A stretch of 64,000 nucleotides of DNA from Edaphobacter aggregans DSM 19364 (GCF_000745965.1 NZ_JQKI01000026.1:1-64000); one strand, 5' to 3'; positions 41,095 to 50,801 are shown, numbered from the stretch's first letter. The notes: a model not told the origin generated them from the sequence alone. Translations and numbers: made by a program.

Positions 41095-41937
41095 ATGCGT
41101 TTTGACATCATCACCATCTTTCCCGGCTTCTTCACGAGCATCTTCGAGTACGGGATTCTCAGCCGCGCCCGCACGCAGGGCCTGGTCGAGATCGCCACGC
41201 ATGATCTGCGCGGCTTCACGCAGGACCGCCATCGCACGGTCGACGACCGGCCGTTCGGCGGAGGCGAAGGCATGGTGCTGAAGGCACAGCCGATCTTCGA
41301 CGCGGCCGCATCTCTGAAAGTCGCCGCGAAGACCGGGCGCGATCCCCGGCGCGAGACGGTGATTCTGCTCTCGGCTCAGGGACGACCGTTCACGCAGTCG
41401 CTGGCGCAGGAGCTTGCCACAGTCGAACGCGTGGTGCTGATCTGCGGGCGATATGAGGGCGTCGACGAGCGCGTGAGCCAGCTGCTGTGCGATCGCGAGG
41501 TGTCGATCGGAGACTACGTGCTCTCGGGCGGAGAGCTGGGCGCTGCTGTGATCGTCGATGCCGTGGTGCGGCTGTTGCCGGGCGCGCTGGGACATCCTGA
41601 CTCGGCGAGATTTGAGAGCTTCGGAGCGCACGATCTCTCGCTGGCGGAAGACGCAGATGCTTCCGGCGGACCGCCACGGACGACGCATGGAGCGGGCGGA
41701 ATTCTGGATTATCCGCACTACACGCGGCCGGCGGAGTTTGAGGGCGTTGCGGTTCCGGAGGTGCTGCAGGGCGGCAACCATGACGCGATCCGTTTGTGGC
41801 GCAGGAAGATGGCGCTGCGCAAGACACTCGAGAACAGGCCTGATCTGCTGGCGAAGACGGAGCTGAGCGAGCAGGATCGGCGGCTGCTGCGTGAGATTGA
41901 GCGCGACCGCAGGCGAGAAGCAGAGGATTTGCCCTGA
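41095..41937 (+). CDS. trmD: tRNA (guanine-N1)-methyltransferase
   Basis: 280 residues. Methylates G37 of tRNAs with SAM. Motifs are [30 protein letters not shown], the trefoil-knot [13 protein letters not shown] and [13 protein letters not shown], then the C-terminal [20 protein letters not shown] and [12 protein letters not shown]. It is slightly longer than the usual 240-250 residues because of a loop ([20 protein letters not shown]) and a charged tail. It is separated from rimM by the antisense barrel gene but keeps the normal order before rplS. Confidence 0.97.
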   Translation: MRFDIITIFPGFFTSIFEYGILSRARTQGLVEIATHDLRGFTQDRHRTVDDRPFGGGEGMVLKAQPIFDAAASLKVAAKTGRDPRRETVILLSAQGRPFTQSLAQELATVERVVLICGRYEGVDERVSQLLCDREVSIGDYVLSGGELGAAVIVDAVVRLLPGALGHPDSARFESFGAHDLSLAEDADASGGPPRTTHGAGGILDYPHYTRPAEFEGVAVPEVLQGGNHDAIRLWRRKMALRKTLENRPDLLAKTELSEQDRRLLREIERDRRREAEDLP

Positions 41938-42013
41938 ATCCGGCCGTTTCCCTGCCCTAATTGCTTGAATTCGTGTACACTAAAGACTCGAGTTCATACG
42001 TTAGGAAGTAGTC

Positions 42014-42370
42014 ATGTCTATTCATCCCATCATGCAGAAACTGGCCGCGAAGCTTGAGCGGACCGATCTTCCCGAGTTTGCTCCCGGCGACACCGTCCGC
42101 GTTCAGGTCAAGATCCGCGAGGGCGAGAAGGAGCGTCTTCAGGCGTTCGAAGGTACGGTCATCGCCTGCCGCAAAGGGCCTCAGGGAACCTTCACCGTTC
42201 GCAAGATGAGCTTCGGCCAGGGCGTCGAGCGCATCTTCCCGTACAACTCCAAGGTCGTCGACAAGGTCGAGAAGATTCGCTCGTACGAGGTTCGGCGTTC
42301 GAAGCTGTTCTACCTGCGCGGTCTGCGCGGCAAGGCCGCTCGTCTGCGCGAGGTCGAGCGCGCCAGCTAG
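42014..42370 (+). CDS. rplS: 50S ribosomal protein L19
   Basis: 118 residues of bL19. [24 protein letters not shown] N-terminal part, [17 protein letters not shown] and [19 protein letters not shown] are diagnostic. The ATG follows GGAAGT at 42003. A strong terminator follows at 42395. The gap to trmD (76 bases) is AT-rich and may hold its own promoter. Confidence 0.98.
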   Translation: MSIHPIMQKLAAKLERTDLPEFAPGDTVRVQVKIREGEKERLQAFEGTVIACRKGPQGTFTVRKMSFGQGVERIFPYNSKVVDKVEKIRSYEVRRSKLFYLRGLRGKAARLREVERAS

Positions 42371-42394
42371 TTCTTCACCAGTATTTCCACAGAG

Positions 42395-42423
42395 GCCACG
42401 GCTTTCCGCCGTGGCTTTCTTCT
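42395..42423 (+). terminator. Intrinsic terminator after rplS
   Basis: GCCACGGC (42395-42402), loop TTTCC, GCCGTGGC (42408-42415), then TTTCTTCT. It lies 25 bases past the rplS stop. Confidence 0.9.
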
Positions 42424-42451
42424 GCGCGGGTTATACACTTTTGCCAGAGCA

Positions 42452-43231
42452 ATGGCAGCCTCCGCAACGATTCGCATCCGCAAGGCAGTCACGAAGGCGA
42501 CTGCGAAGCAGCAGATGCTGCGCCAGCTTGTGTGCAGCGACGCTCCGGAGCAGGCGCTGCGCTACTGCGGCTATCGCGTGATCGCGGGCGTCGACGAGGT
42601 GGGTCGAGGCGCGCTGTTCGGGCCGGTTGTGGCTGCGGCGGTGATTCTTCCGGAGCGCATGAGAGGGCTGGCAAATGCAGGCCTCAGAGACTCGAAGCAG
42701 CTTCTACGCAAGGACCGTGAGCGGCTGGATCGCAGGATTCGCAAGGTCGCGCTGGCGGTGAGCGTCGCCGAGGTGGATGCGGAGACGATCGATCGCGTGA
42801 ACATCTACCAGGCGACCCGGATGGCGATGGTGGCCGCGGTTCAGGGGCTCGCGATCGAGCCGGATCACCTGCTGATCGACGCGATGCGGATCGATCATCC
42901 GTGCCGGCAGACGAAGCTGATCTACGGCGACTCGCTGAGCCTTTCGATTGCGGCGGCCTCGGTGGTTGCGAAGGTGCATCGTGATGCCCTGATGCGTCAA
43001 CTCGACACTGCGCATCCGGGTTACGGGCTGGCGTCGCACAAGGGCTATGGAACGCCGGAGCATCGGCGCGCGCTGAAGGAGCAGGGTCCTTCGGTGCTGC
43101 ATCGGCGGACGTTCGCTCCAGTACGGGCGGTCGATCCGGATGCTGCGATCGAGGAGCTGGTCTCGGACGAGCTGTTCGATTCGGACCTCGATCCGCTTGG
43201 GGAGGAGGCTGCCGATTGGGCCAGCGATTGA
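42452..43231 (+). CDS. rnhB: Ribonuclease HII
   Basis: 259 residues. Removes ribonucleotides from DNA-RNA hybrids. The catalytic DE..D..D set is in VIAGVDEVGRGALFGPVVAA, LRDSKQL and HLLIDAMRID, with IYGDSLSLSIAAASVVAKVH and the GYGLASHKGYGTPEHRRAL signature later. The N-terminal 40 residues (basic) and C-terminal acidic tail (ELVSDELFDSDLDPLGEEA) are additions to the core. Its last 16 bases overlap the deacetylase gene start. Confidence 0.97.
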   Translation: MAASATIRIRKAVTKATAKQQMLRQLVCSDAPEQALRYCGYRVIAGVDEVGRGALFGPVVAAAVILPERMRGLANAGLRDSKQLLRKDRERLDRRIRKVALAVSVAEVDAETIDRVNIYQATRMAMVAAVQGLAIEPDHLLIDAMRIDHPCRQTKLIYGDSLSLSIAAASVVAKVHRDALMRQLDTAHPGYGLASHKGYGTPEHRRALKEQGPSVLHRRTFAPVRAVDPDAAIEELVSDELFDSDLDPLGEEAADWASD

Positions 43232-43941
43232 TGTGCGTGGTCGCGCATCCGGACGATGAGTGCTACGGCTTCGGCGGCGCGCTGGCGCTGGCGGCGGACC
43301 GCGGGATTGAGACGTATGTCGTCTGCATGACCGATGGGCAGGCGGCGACGAATCGCGGAGTGGCTGTATCCGGCGCTGAGCTCGGCGCGATGCGGCGCGC
43401 GGAGTTTGCGGCTTCGTGCAAGGTGCTCGGCGTGACCGCGCACGAGCTGCTGGACTACCAGGACGGGCAGCTCGAGCACGTTCACACCGTGGCTGCGACC
43501 GAGGAGCTGGTGGAGCGGATGCGGCGCTTCAAGCCGGATGTTGTGATGACGTTTGGCAGCGACGGCGGATTGAACACGCACGCCGACCACATGATGGTGT
43601 CGTTCTGGGCGACGACGGCGTTTCACTGGGCCGGACAGCCGAAGCGATTCCCTGAGCTTGGGCCGCCGCACGAGGCGGAGCGGCTGTTTTACCTGACGAC
43701 GGACTTCTTCCTGCCGGACCGGCGGCCGCCGCAGCCGGTTCCGTGGACCGTGAAGCTGGATATCCGCTCGGTGGGCGAGCGGAAGTTTGAGGCGTTCCGC
43801 CAGCATCACTCGCAGGCTCCGCTGATGGAGCGGACGAAGGCGGTCTTCGGCCGGTTCGGCGCGGAGGAGTTTTACGCGCTGATGGCGGCGAAGGATGCTC
43901 AGCCGGCTCGGCAGATGATGGACCTGTTCGAGGGGATGTAG
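43216..43941 (+). CDS. PIG-L family deacetylase (BshB-like)
   Basis: 241 residues of the LmbE/PIG-L zinc deacetylase family. CVVAHPDDECYGFGGALAL gives the zinc-binding HPDDE motif, and THADHMMVSFWA carries the distal zinc His. Close relatives deacetylate GlcNAc-malate in bacillithiol synthesis (BshB); whether this one does is unknown as no bshA or bshC lies in the window. A TTG start at 43216 is chosen because GGAGGAGG lies 7 bases upstream and the family begins MRLMCVVAHPDDE; ATG 43231 is the alternative. It overlaps rnhB by 16 bases. Confidence 0.88.
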   Translation: MGQRLMCVVAHPDDECYGFGGALALAADRGIETYVVCMTDGQAATNRGVAVSGAELGAMRRAEFAASCKVLGVTAHELLDYQDGQLEHVHTVAATEELVERMRRFKPDVVMTFGSDGGLNTHADHMMVSFWATTAFHWAGQPKRFPELGPPHEAERLFYLTTDFFLPDRRPPQPVPWTVKLDIRSVGERKFEAFRQHHSQAPLMERTKAVFGRFGAEEFYALMAAKDAQPARQMMDLFEGM

Positions 43942-44058
43942 GCACCCCCTCCCCTACAAATTGCGCAAAGTCTTCAATGTAGATACTTTAGCCGGGTACT
44001 TTGCGCGGAAAGTAGGGTGTATCAGGGGTGATCGGGCAAAGTTTTGATTCGAAAAGGG

Positions 44059-44090
44059 AAAACCCCGGCACATTCACCGGGGTTTTTTCC
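44059..44090 (+). terminator. Intrinsic terminator
   Basis: AAAACCCCGG (44059-44068), loop CACATTCA, CCGGGGTTTT (44077-44086), then TTCC/TTTT. It lies about 118 bases after the deacetylase stop. Confidence 0.88.
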
Positions 44091-44116
44091 TTTTCGCTTA
44101 CTACTACTAGTGTAGC

Positions 44117-44205
44117 AAGCCGAGGGTAATTAATCGGCAAATGGATGTTATTGATTTGGTTTTGTTTATGGGGTGAAGGGGCTTGACAGAAATTCTGTGG
44201 AAGGT
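44117..44205. repeat. Dispersed intergenic repeat, copy 2
   Basis: GGTAATTAATCGGCA (44125-44139) and GGGGCTTGACAG (44178-44189) followed by AAATTCTGTGGAA match copy 1 at 34892-34985 with the same 53-base spacing between blocks. It is followed at 44262-44300 by another dispersed type, GTCTCTCC...TGCGGTCGAAATGACG. Confidence 0.75.
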
Positions 44206-44332
44206 TCGGGGCTGTTCTTCTGAACGGCCAACTGTTTCTGATGATGGTCTGCACAAATACAGGGGTCTCTCCACTCCGCTTCGCTGCGGTCGAAATGACG
44301 TTTTCCCGAGGAGAGCTGAGTAGACTCTGGGT

Positions 44333-44929
44333 ATGGACGTCAGGGTGTTAGAGGCGGCGGTAGATCCGGTGGCGGTGTTTCGGGAGTGGCTCGAGGAGGC
44401 GGAGGCTAGCGAGCCGAACGATGCGAATGCGGCGGCGCTGGCGACGGCTGCTCCGGACGGTTCGCCGAGCGTGCGGATGGTTCTGGTGAAGCAAGTGGAT
44501 GCGCGGGGGTTCTGTTTCTACACGAATGCGCGGAGCCGCAAGGGGCGGGAGTTGGCTGGGAATCCTCGGGCGGCGCTTTGCTTTCACTGGAAGTCGCTGC
44601 GCCGGCAGGTGCGGGTGGAGGGGCCGGTGGTGGAGCTTCCGGGGGAGGATGCGGATGCGTACTTCCACAGCCGGGAGCGAGAGAGTCAGCTGGGGTCTGC
44701 GGTGTCGCAGCAGAGCCGGCCGCTGGAGAACCGGGAGGCGCTGGAGAGGATGGTGGCGGAGTTTGCGGCCTTGCATCCGGGGGAGGTTCCGCGGCCGGAG
44801 TGGTGGAGGGGGTATGCGGTGCGGCCGGAGCGAGTGGAGCTTTGGGTGAGCGGAGAGCATCGGCTGCATGACCGGTTCCTGTTTGTGCGCGAGGGCAATG
44901 GGTGGGTGAAGACGCGGCTGTTTCCTTAG
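44333..44929 (+). CDS. pdxH: Pyridoxamine 5'-phosphate oxidase
   Basis: 198 residues. FMN enzyme for the last step of pyridoxal phosphate synthesis and salvage. Standard motifs: ALATAAPDGSPSVRMVLVKQ, GFCFYTNARSRKGRELAGNP, RAALCFHWKSLRRQVRVEGP, and the C-terminal VELWVSGEHRLHDRFLFVRE with WVKTRLFP at the end. It is about 15 residues shorter at the N-terminus than E. coli PdxH, as in many relatives. It stands alone between repeats. Confidence 0.96.
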   Translation: MDVRVLEAAVDPVAVFREWLEEAEASEPNDANAAALATAAPDGSPSVRMVLVKQVDARGFCFYTNARSRKGRELAGNPRAALCFHWKSLRRQVRVEGPVVELPGEDADAYFHSRERESQLGSAVSQQSRPLENREALERMVAEFAALHPGEVPRPEWWRGYAVRPERVELWVSGEHRLHDRFLFVREGNGWVKTRLFP

Positions 44930-45035
44930 CCTGCGGTCTTCTTGGTCCAGATCAGAGTAGAGAAGCGGGTCTCTCCAGTGGGTCGACTTTTGCCGACTCC
45001 GGTCGGGATGACACCTGGTACACGGACATTCGATG

Positions 45036-47555
45036 TCAGAAGGTGAAGTCGCCGTCGATGCGGAAGAGGCGGCCGATGGAGTTGTAGGTGGCGCCGTAGT
45101 TGGGTGAGGCGTAGTACTGCTGGACGTCGCGTGGGTTGAAGTGGTTGAGCACGTTGTAGACGCTGAGGCCGGCGCGGAACTGGATGTGGTGGCCACGGAA
45201 GGTGAAGTCGACGGGGTACTGAACCTTGGTGTCGAGGGCGAGGAAGACGGGGAGGCGGCCGGCGCGGTTCTCGGCGCCGAGGAAGTTCCAGTCCTGATCG
45301 ACGGCGGAGTAAGGGAAGCCGGTGTGGACGTCGAGGATGGGGATGAAGTCGAACTTGTGGGGCAGGGCGATGACGTTCCAGAAGAGGCCGCGATGGGGCG
45401 CGTCGGAGGAGAGCGGGCCGCGCTGGTTGGGGCGGATGAGCGCATAGGGGAAGTTGCCGAAGAACTGGTTGTAGTCGTTGAGCTCGCCGTAGGCGCGGGA
45501 GTGGACGTAGCTGGCGAAGACGGTGGAGCGCTCGCCGAAGCGCCAGCGGAGCATGGCGAGGAACTCGCGGTAGCTTTGGCGGCCGCTGTTGAGCAGGAGG
45601 AGTTGGGAGGCGCTGGCTGACTGCGAGGGGGTGACGTAGAACTCGCGGGAGACGTGGCGCTCCTCGTAGCCGAGGCGGAGAAGGAGATTGGTGCGCAGCT
45701 CGCGATCGAACTGGAGGGTCCAGCCTAGGCTGTAGGGGACGTGCAGCGACGCGGGGGCGACGTGGGTGAAGGTGGCCGGTGGGCTGACTGGCGTGGCGCC
45801 ATTGGGAGCGTAGCTGGTGATGGTTTGGGCGGGGTAGCGGTCAAAAACGGCGACGTTGATGGGGATCTTGTCGAAGAAGACGCCGAAGCCTCCGCGGATG
45901 GCGGTGCGGCGGTCGTTGGTGGGAGCGAAGACGAAGCCGATGCGCGGGGCGACGTTGACGGGCTCGGAGGAGAGGCTGTCGTGGTCGAGGCGGAGGCCGA
46001 GGTCGAGCGTGAGACGAGGGTTGATCTGCCAGCTGTCCTGAAGGAAGCCGGCGAACTCGTTCTTCGCAGTCTGCGACGGGATCGCGGCGTCCGGGTAGGT
46101 GATGCGGCGGCTGAGAGTTCCGTCCTGGCGGAGGGCCTGGACGGGATAATTGGAGATCTGGCCGTCGTAGGAGGAGCGGGCGTAGGAGTAGCCGACGGTG
46201 AGGAGGTGCCTGCCGGCGCGCTCGATGGGCCGCCAGTGCAGCGCCTGAGAACCCTGGTAGAGCTGCGTGTTACGCCGTTGCTGCTCGAAGTAGCTGCCGG
46301 AGTTCTGTTCGGGAGCGAGGGTCATCTCGCCGGCGGGAGTGGCGGGGTGGATGTGCGAGTCGAGTTGCTTGGCGGCGAAGAGGCTCTGGAGGAAGCCGCC
46401 GTTGGAGAGGATCCAGCGATGGGTGAGAGAGAGGAAGTAGTCGCGCTCGCGATCGTTGGCGGTGACGGGCTGGGGGTTGAAGGTGTTGATGTTGGCGAAG
46501 TCGGTGTTCTGGGGGTCGAAGGCGAGGACGGCGGTGAGGCGATGGCTGATGGAGGGGTTCCAGTCGAGCTGGGTGTAGCTGTTGATCTTCTCGACGACGC
46601 GGACGTTGTCGGGGTTGGGGAGTGAGGGGACGGTGACGGTGTCGAAGCCGTAGCCGGCGGCCTCGAAGATGTAAAGCTTCGCCTTGACGAGGGGGCCGGC
46701 GAACGTGAGGTGCGGAGAGGCGCTCTCGACGCCGTGGGTGTGGCGGTGATCGATCCAGCGGAAGCGCGGGATGGGATCTTCGAAGAGCCACTTCCACTCG
46801 TCGGTGCCTCCGCGGGTGCTGAGGTCGACGACGCCCGAGGAGAAGCGGCCGTACTCGGACGAGAAGGGATTGGCGAGGACCTGCACGGACTGGACGGCCA
46901 CGGCGGGCAGGCTGAGGGCGGGCTGTCCGGTGAAGGGGTCGGCGACAGTGGCGGAGTTGACGAGGGTGTTGGCCTGGTTGGTGCGTCCGCCCTTGATGCG
47001 GATGAGGCCGTCGATGCCGCGCACGACTCCGGGGAGCAGAGGCAGAGCGTCCTGGAAGTCCTGGTTGAGCTGGACGAGGGAGCGGAGGTTGCTGGCGTTG
47101 AGGGCGGGTGTGTTGCCGGAGCTGGAGGTGAGGTCGATGCCGGAGTCCTCGGAGGTGACGGTGACGGTTTGGGACTCGCCTTTTAGAGTGAGTTGAATGT
47201 CGAGCTGCGGAGGGTGGTTGTCTTCGATGGTGAAGGTCTTGGTTGTGGGCTCAAAGCCGGCGAGGGTGACGGTGATCTGATAGCGGCCGTAGACGATGCC
47301 GTTGAAGGTGAACCGGCCGAGGTCGTTGGAGACGGTGGCGGATTCGGTGTTGTTATCGAGGTTGTGGAGGACGACGCGAGCGTTGGGCCAGACGGTTTGC
47401 ACGCGGTCAGAGCCGATGGTGATGACGACGCCGGTGACGTTTGCTGTCTTGGCTTCGCAGGCAGTGTCGCAGGCGAGGGCTAGGAGCATCGCCGCGATGA
47501 AGCGAACGGCATGCGCTGTGGCAGTCAGGCGTTGGTGGCGGCCTCCCAGGTTCAT
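45036..47555 (-). CDS. TonB-dependent receptor with carboxypeptidase-regulatory-like N-terminal domain
   Basis: 839 residues. A signal peptide (FIAAMLLALACDTACEA) leads to a carboxypeptidase regulatory-like fold (VTGVVITIGSDRV to VTLAGFEPTTKTFTIED), a plug domain (LVQLNQDFQDALPLLPGVVR, then IRIKGGRTNQANTLVNSATV) and a large barrel. The C-terminus ends GRLFRIDGDFTF with a terminal Phe. It takes up an unknown substrate across the outer membrane with TonB energy. It is shorter than the 1000-1200 residues usual in this group but motifs are continuous. It is divergent from the exported oxidoreductase gene at 47728. A dispersed repeat lies between it and pdxH. Confidence 0.9.
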   Translation of the reverse strand: MNLGGRHQRLTATAHAVRFIAAMLLALACDTACEAKTANVTGVVITIGSDRVQTVWPNARVVLHNLDNNTESATVSNDLGRFTFNGIVYGRYQITVTLAGFEPTTKTFTIEDNHPPQLDIQLTLKGESQTVTVTSEDSGIDLTSSSGNTPALNASNLRSLVQLNQDFQDALPLLPGVVRGIDGLIRIKGGRTNQANTLVNSATVADPFTGQPALSLPAVAVQSVQVLANPFSSEYGRFSSGVVDLSTRGGTDEWKWLFEDPIPRFRWIDHRHTHGVESASPHLTFAGPLVKAKLYIFEAAGYGFDTVTVPSLPNPDNVRVVEKINSYTQLDWNPSISHRLTAVLAFDPQNTDFANINTFNPQPVTANDRERDYFLSLTHRWILSNGGFLQSLFAAKQLDSHIHPATPAGEMTLAPEQNSGSYFEQQRRNTQLYQGSQALHWRPIERAGRHLLTVGYSYARSSYDGQISNYPVQALRQDGTLSRRITYPDAAIPSQTAKNEFAGFLQDSWQINPRLTLDLGLRLDHDSLSSEPVNVAPRIGFVFAPTNDRRTAIRGGFGVFFDKIPINVAVFDRYPAQTITSYAPNGATPVSPPATFTHVAPASLHVPYSLGWTLQFDRELRTNLLLRLGYEERHVSREFYVTPSQSASASQLLLLNSGRQSYREFLAMLRWRFGERSTVFASYVHSRAYGELNDYNQFFGNFPYALIRPNQRGPLSSDAPHRGLFWNVIALPHKFDFIPILDVHTGFPYSAVDQDWNFLGAENRAGRLPVFLALDTKVQYPVDFTFRGHHIQFRAGLSVYNVLNHFNPRDVQQYYASPNYGATYNSIGRLFRIDGDFTF

Positions 47556-47727
47556 CCCGGAACCCTCCGCCGGGCCCTTGCGGTGGCCCTTGCTGCGGGT
47601 ATTGTGTCACCGGCAGAGCCCTGTTCTCAAGGGCAGCGGAGCGCGGTTATCGTGCTCGTGCGATGCACAAGGCGACTCGCAGTTGATATAGTTCGTGGTG
47701 CGTAACATTCACTCTTGAGAGCGTGAC

Positions 47728-48924
47728 ATGGGATTCGACGGATTGGGACGGCGGGATTTTCTTCGTGGCGTTGGCGTAACGGGACTGATGGCAGGCGTGC
47801 CGGCGTTTGCGAGCGTCGATCCTTCGCGCGTTGTGCATGAGGTCGCCGAGCCGGGGCAGGTTGCGGAGACGAAGCCAAAGTACTCGATCAAGTTTGCCGT
47901 ATGCGGCATGAGCCACGACCACATCTACGGGATGGTGGGGGCGATTCAGCGCGGCGGCGGCGTGCTGGTGTCGGCGTATGGCGCGGAGCCGGACAAGGTT
48001 GCGGGGTTCAAGAAGCGGTTTCCGGATGTGAAGATGGTCTCCTCTGAGGAGGAGATTCTGAATGACTCGTCGATTCAGCTGGTGCTGAGTTCGACGATTC
48101 CGGACCAGCGCGCACCGCTGGGGGTTCGCGTGATGAAGCGCGGCAAGGACTACCTGAGCGACAAGCCGGGGGCGACGTCGCTTGAGCAGATCTCGGAGAT
48201 TCGCAAGACGATTGCGGAGACGAAGAGGATCTACGGGATTCTCTACAGCGAGCGGCTAGAGGTGAAGGCCGCGGTGAAGGCGGGCGAGCTGGTGAAGGCA
48301 GGGGCGATCGGACGCGTGATCCAGACGATCAACATTGCCCCGCACCAAATTGTGCAGAAGGGCGCTGACCCGTATGCTGGGGGCGCGGGCGGGCGGCCGG
48401 ACTGGTTCTGGGACCCAGCGCGGTACGGCGGCATTCTGACGGACATCGGGTCGCACCAAGTGGACCAGTTTTTGTACTACACGGGATCGACGCAGGCGGA
48501 GGTGGTGGCCTCGCAGGTGGCGAATGTGGGGCATCCGCAGAAGCCGAAGTTCCAGGACTTTGGCGACATGATGCTGCGTGGCGACAAGGGTTTCGGGTAT
48601 GTGCGGCTGGACTGGTTTACGCCGGATGGGCTGGGGACGTGGGGGGACGGGAGGTTGTTCATCCTGGGGACCGAGGGCTACATCGAAGCGAGGAAGTATA
48701 TCGATGTGGCGCGGTCGAAGCAGGGGAACAATCTGTTCGTCGTGGACAAGAACGAGGCGCGGGTTATCGACTGCAACAATGTGGCTCTGCCGTTTGGGGC
48801 GCAGTTTGTGGCGGACGTTGTGAACCGGACGCATACGGCGCAGGATCAGACGCAGTGCCTGCTGGCGGCGGAGCTGGTGGTGCGGGCGCAGATGAAGGCG
48901 CAGCATGTGACGCTGAAGAGCTAA
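47728..48924 (+). CDS. Tat-exported Gfo/Idh/MocA-family oxidoreductase
   Basis: 398 residues. The N-terminal GRRDFLRGVGVTGLMAGVPA is a twin-arginine signal, so the protein is exported folded with its cofactor. The Rossmann part begins IKFAVCGMSHDHIYGMVGAI. The catalytic region has SDKPGATSLEQ (Asp where most have Glu, K conserved) and the substrate part GGILTDIGSHQVDQFLYYTG, common in exported sugar dehydrogenase-like proteins. LFILGTEGYIEARKYIDVAR follows. The substrate is likely a sugar derivative, otherwise unknown. It is divergent from the TonB receptor, perhaps functionally linked. Confidence 0.9.
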   Translation: MGFDGLGRRDFLRGVGVTGLMAGVPAFASVDPSRVVHEVAEPGQVAETKPKYSIKFAVCGMSHDHIYGMVGAIQRGGGVLVSAYGAEPDKVAGFKKRFPDVKMVSSEEEILNDSSIQLVLSSTIPDQRAPLGVRVMKRGKDYLSDKPGATSLEQISEIRKTIAETKRIYGILYSERLEVKAAVKAGELVKAGAIGRVIQTINIAPHQIVQKGADPYAGGAGGRPDWFWDPARYGGILTDIGSHQVDQFLYYTGSTQAEVVASQVANVGHPQKPKFQDFGDMMLRGDKGFGYVRLDWFTPDGLGTWGDGRLFILGTEGYIEARKYIDVARSKQGNNLFVVDKNEARVIDCNNVALPFGAQFVADVVNRTHTAQDQTQCLLAAELVVRAQMKAQHVTLKS

Positions 48925-49029
48925 CTCCTGGAATGACGAAAGATGAGGCACAGTCCTTCGGGGCTGCGCCTTCTGTTTTCGCTGCTCCACACTACGGTTC
49001 ACTATGGCTCCACTGTCGCTATTGTTTCG

Positions 49030-49737
49030 TCACCAGCCCATCTGCTGTATGCGCCTTAAGATGATTCCGCTGTAGCTGTTCATGCGCTCCGGTCGCCGTC
49101 GCAGCGGAGCCGGGAGGATTGCGGCAAGCCGTGCCGCCTGCTGCCGTCCGATGTTCCGCGCGGGGTGTCCGTAATAGTAGCGGCAGGCGGACTCCGCGCC
49201 ATAGACTCCCGGACCCCACTCCACCACATTCAGGTAGAGCTCGAGGATACGCTGCTTGCCGAGCACAAACTCCGCCACTGGCACCAGCGAGGCCTCTGCA
49301 ACTTTGCGGAGCACGGACCGACCGGTGCCGAAGAATAGGTTCTTCACAAGCTGCTGCGTCAGTGTTGAGGCTCCTCGTGTGCGCACACCTTCCTTGTCCT
49401 CTTCGGCAGCGATCTTGATCTCGTGCCAATCGAAACCGTGATGGAGATAGAAGCGTCCATCCTCGGCTGCGATCACAGCATGCTGCAGCTCGGGCGATAT
49501 CTGGCCGAGCGGGACGAACCGGTAACGCGACTCATATGGCATGCCATGTATCCACGCTTGCACGCGACGTTGTACGTGCACAGCAGTGGTCGGCGGATCG
49601 AGCCACCTCAGGCCCACCAGTGTAAGCGCTGCTCCCAGCCACAGAGCGGCCAGAACGATGCCGATCCGTCGCACAACTGATAACAGCTGCTTTTTCTGAA
49701 ACCATGTCTTGCGTTGCGCCGCGTACTTTGTCGTCAT
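49030..49737 (-). CDS. mtgA: Monofunctional peptidoglycan glycosyltransferase
   Basis: 235 residues of family GT51 without a transpeptidase domain. One membrane helix (IGIVLAALWLGAALTLVGL) is followed by motif 1 with the catalytic Glu in VIAAEDGRFYLHHGFDW, motif 2 RGASTLTQQLVKNLFF, motif 3 LVPVAEFVLGKQRILELYLN and motif 4/5 WGPGVYGAESACRYYYG, then LAAILPAP. It polymerises lipid II. It stands between the oxidoreductase and cupin genes with no cell-wall neighbours. Confidence 0.95.
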   Translation of the reverse strand: MTTKYAAQRKTWFQKKQLLSVVRRIGIVLAALWLGAALTLVGLRWLDPPTTAVHVQRRVQAWIHGMPYESRYRFVPLGQISPELQHAVIAAEDGRFYLHHGFDWHEIKIAAEEDKEGVRTRGASTLTQQLVKNLFFGTGRSVLRKVAEASLVPVAEFVLGKQRILELYLNVVEWGPGVYGAESACRYYYGHPARNIGRQQAARLAAILPAPLRRRPERMNSYSGIILRRIQQMGW

Positions 49738-49814
49738 GTCCCCAAACTACAGCCTTCGCGACTCGGCAGCGCTACCTCGCTCATGCCTTTTCGTGGACGT
49801 TTGCTACGCGCGCG

Positions 49815-50393
49815 TTATGCGGTCCAGAGTTGAGGGAGGGGGCCGGACTTGCCGGTGACGGGGTCGGAGGCGGGGAAGGCTACGCGGCGCATGCGCTCGA
49901 GGACCTCCGGGGTGGGGGCGGTGCGGCAGATGTCCCAGTGCTCGTTGGGTGGATAGGCTCCGATAACGAGGAAGTCGCCGGAGGCGGAGATGCGGCAGTG
50001 GCCGGTTCCTGCGGGCAGGACGGCGACGTCGCCGGCGCGGACGGTGACGGTGGTTCCCTGCTCTCCGCCGAGCATGATCTGCGCGTGGCCGGCTGCGAAG
50101 CCGAGGACCTCGTGCGCGGTGGAGTGGTAGTGGTGGAAGTCGAAGACGCCGTTGCGCCACTGCGGGGGCCAGCCGTTCTGGGTGAAGAGGGTCTCCATCT
50201 TGTCGGCCAGATCGGGAGAGACCGGAAGCGCGCCGCGGTAGAGCAGAACGGGCAGGACGTTGTTGGGCATCCAGCCGTTGGGTTTGAGGTGAAGCTGCTC
50301 GGGCGCGGCGGTGGTTGAAGCGGAGGCTTTGGAGGCGATTCCCGCGGCGACGATGCCTGCGGTGAACTTGCGACGGTCGATCGGTTTTGTCAT
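49815..50393 (-). CDS. Cupin-fold protein with Tat-like signal
   Basis: 192 residues. The N-terminal [20 protein letters not shown] resembles a twin-arginine signal. The cupin core has [20 protein letters not shown] (motif 1 metal ligands H, H, E) and [18 protein letters not shown] (motif 2 His). [17 protein letters not shown] is typical of YML079-like and related cupins. The function is unknown. It starts 3 bases after the stop of the YjbR-like gene, suggesting one transcript. Confidence 0.88.
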   Translation of the reverse strand: MTKPIDRRKFTAGIVAAGIASKASASTTAAPEQLHLKPNGWMPNNVLPVLLYRGALPVSPDLADKMETLFTQNGWPPQWRNGVFDFHHYHSTAHEVLGFAAGHAQIMLGGEQGTTVTVRAGDVAVLPAGTGHCRISASGDFLVIGAYPPNEHWDICRTAPTPEVLERMRRVAFPASDPVTGKSGPLPQLWTA

Positions 50394-50396
50394 ACG

Positions 50397-50801
50397 TTAT
50401 TCGACGAGGGCATGGTGCATAACGGTGTCAACTTTCGCCGTGAGCGTTGGCGGCGCGATCTGGTGCCAGGCGCCGAGGAGGTAGAAGGCGAGCTCGTCGT
50501 CGGAGACCTGGTCGAGCTCGATGCCGATCCAGCCGCGGACGCCGACGTGGGGTGGCCGGAAGAACTTCGCTGAGGAGGCTCGGACGAGAGCGAGCTGGAT
50601 TCCGGGAGCGGCGGGCACCCAGACGGCGACGTGGCCGTCGTGGTGGTGGTTGTTGGCGAAGATGGCGAAGGCCTTGTCGCCGACGAAGAAGGTGGGTTCA
50701 CCGTGGGAGATCCGTTCGGTGGTGGCGGGAAGGGCGGAGCAGATGCGGCGGACGCGGTTGAGCTCGCCGTGCTGGTCGTGCTTGTGAGCAAGGGCTGGCA
50801 T
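50397..50801 (-). CDS. MmcQ/YjbR-family protein
   Basis: 134 residues of the YjbR/MmcQ family (double-wing DNA-binding fold by structure). Seen are LPATTERISHGEPTFFVGDK, FAIFANNHHHDGHVAVWV, PPHVGVRGWIGIELDQ and LLGAWHQIAPP, all family hallmarks. Its actual role is not known. It is just upstream of the cupin gene. Confidence 0.88.
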   Translation of the reverse strand: MPALAHKHDQHGELNRVRRICSALPATTERISHGEPTFFVGDKAFAIFANNHHHDGHVAVWVPAAPGIQLALVRASSAKFFRPPHVGVRGWIGIELDQVSDDELAFYLLGAWHQIAPPTLTAKVDTVMHHALVE

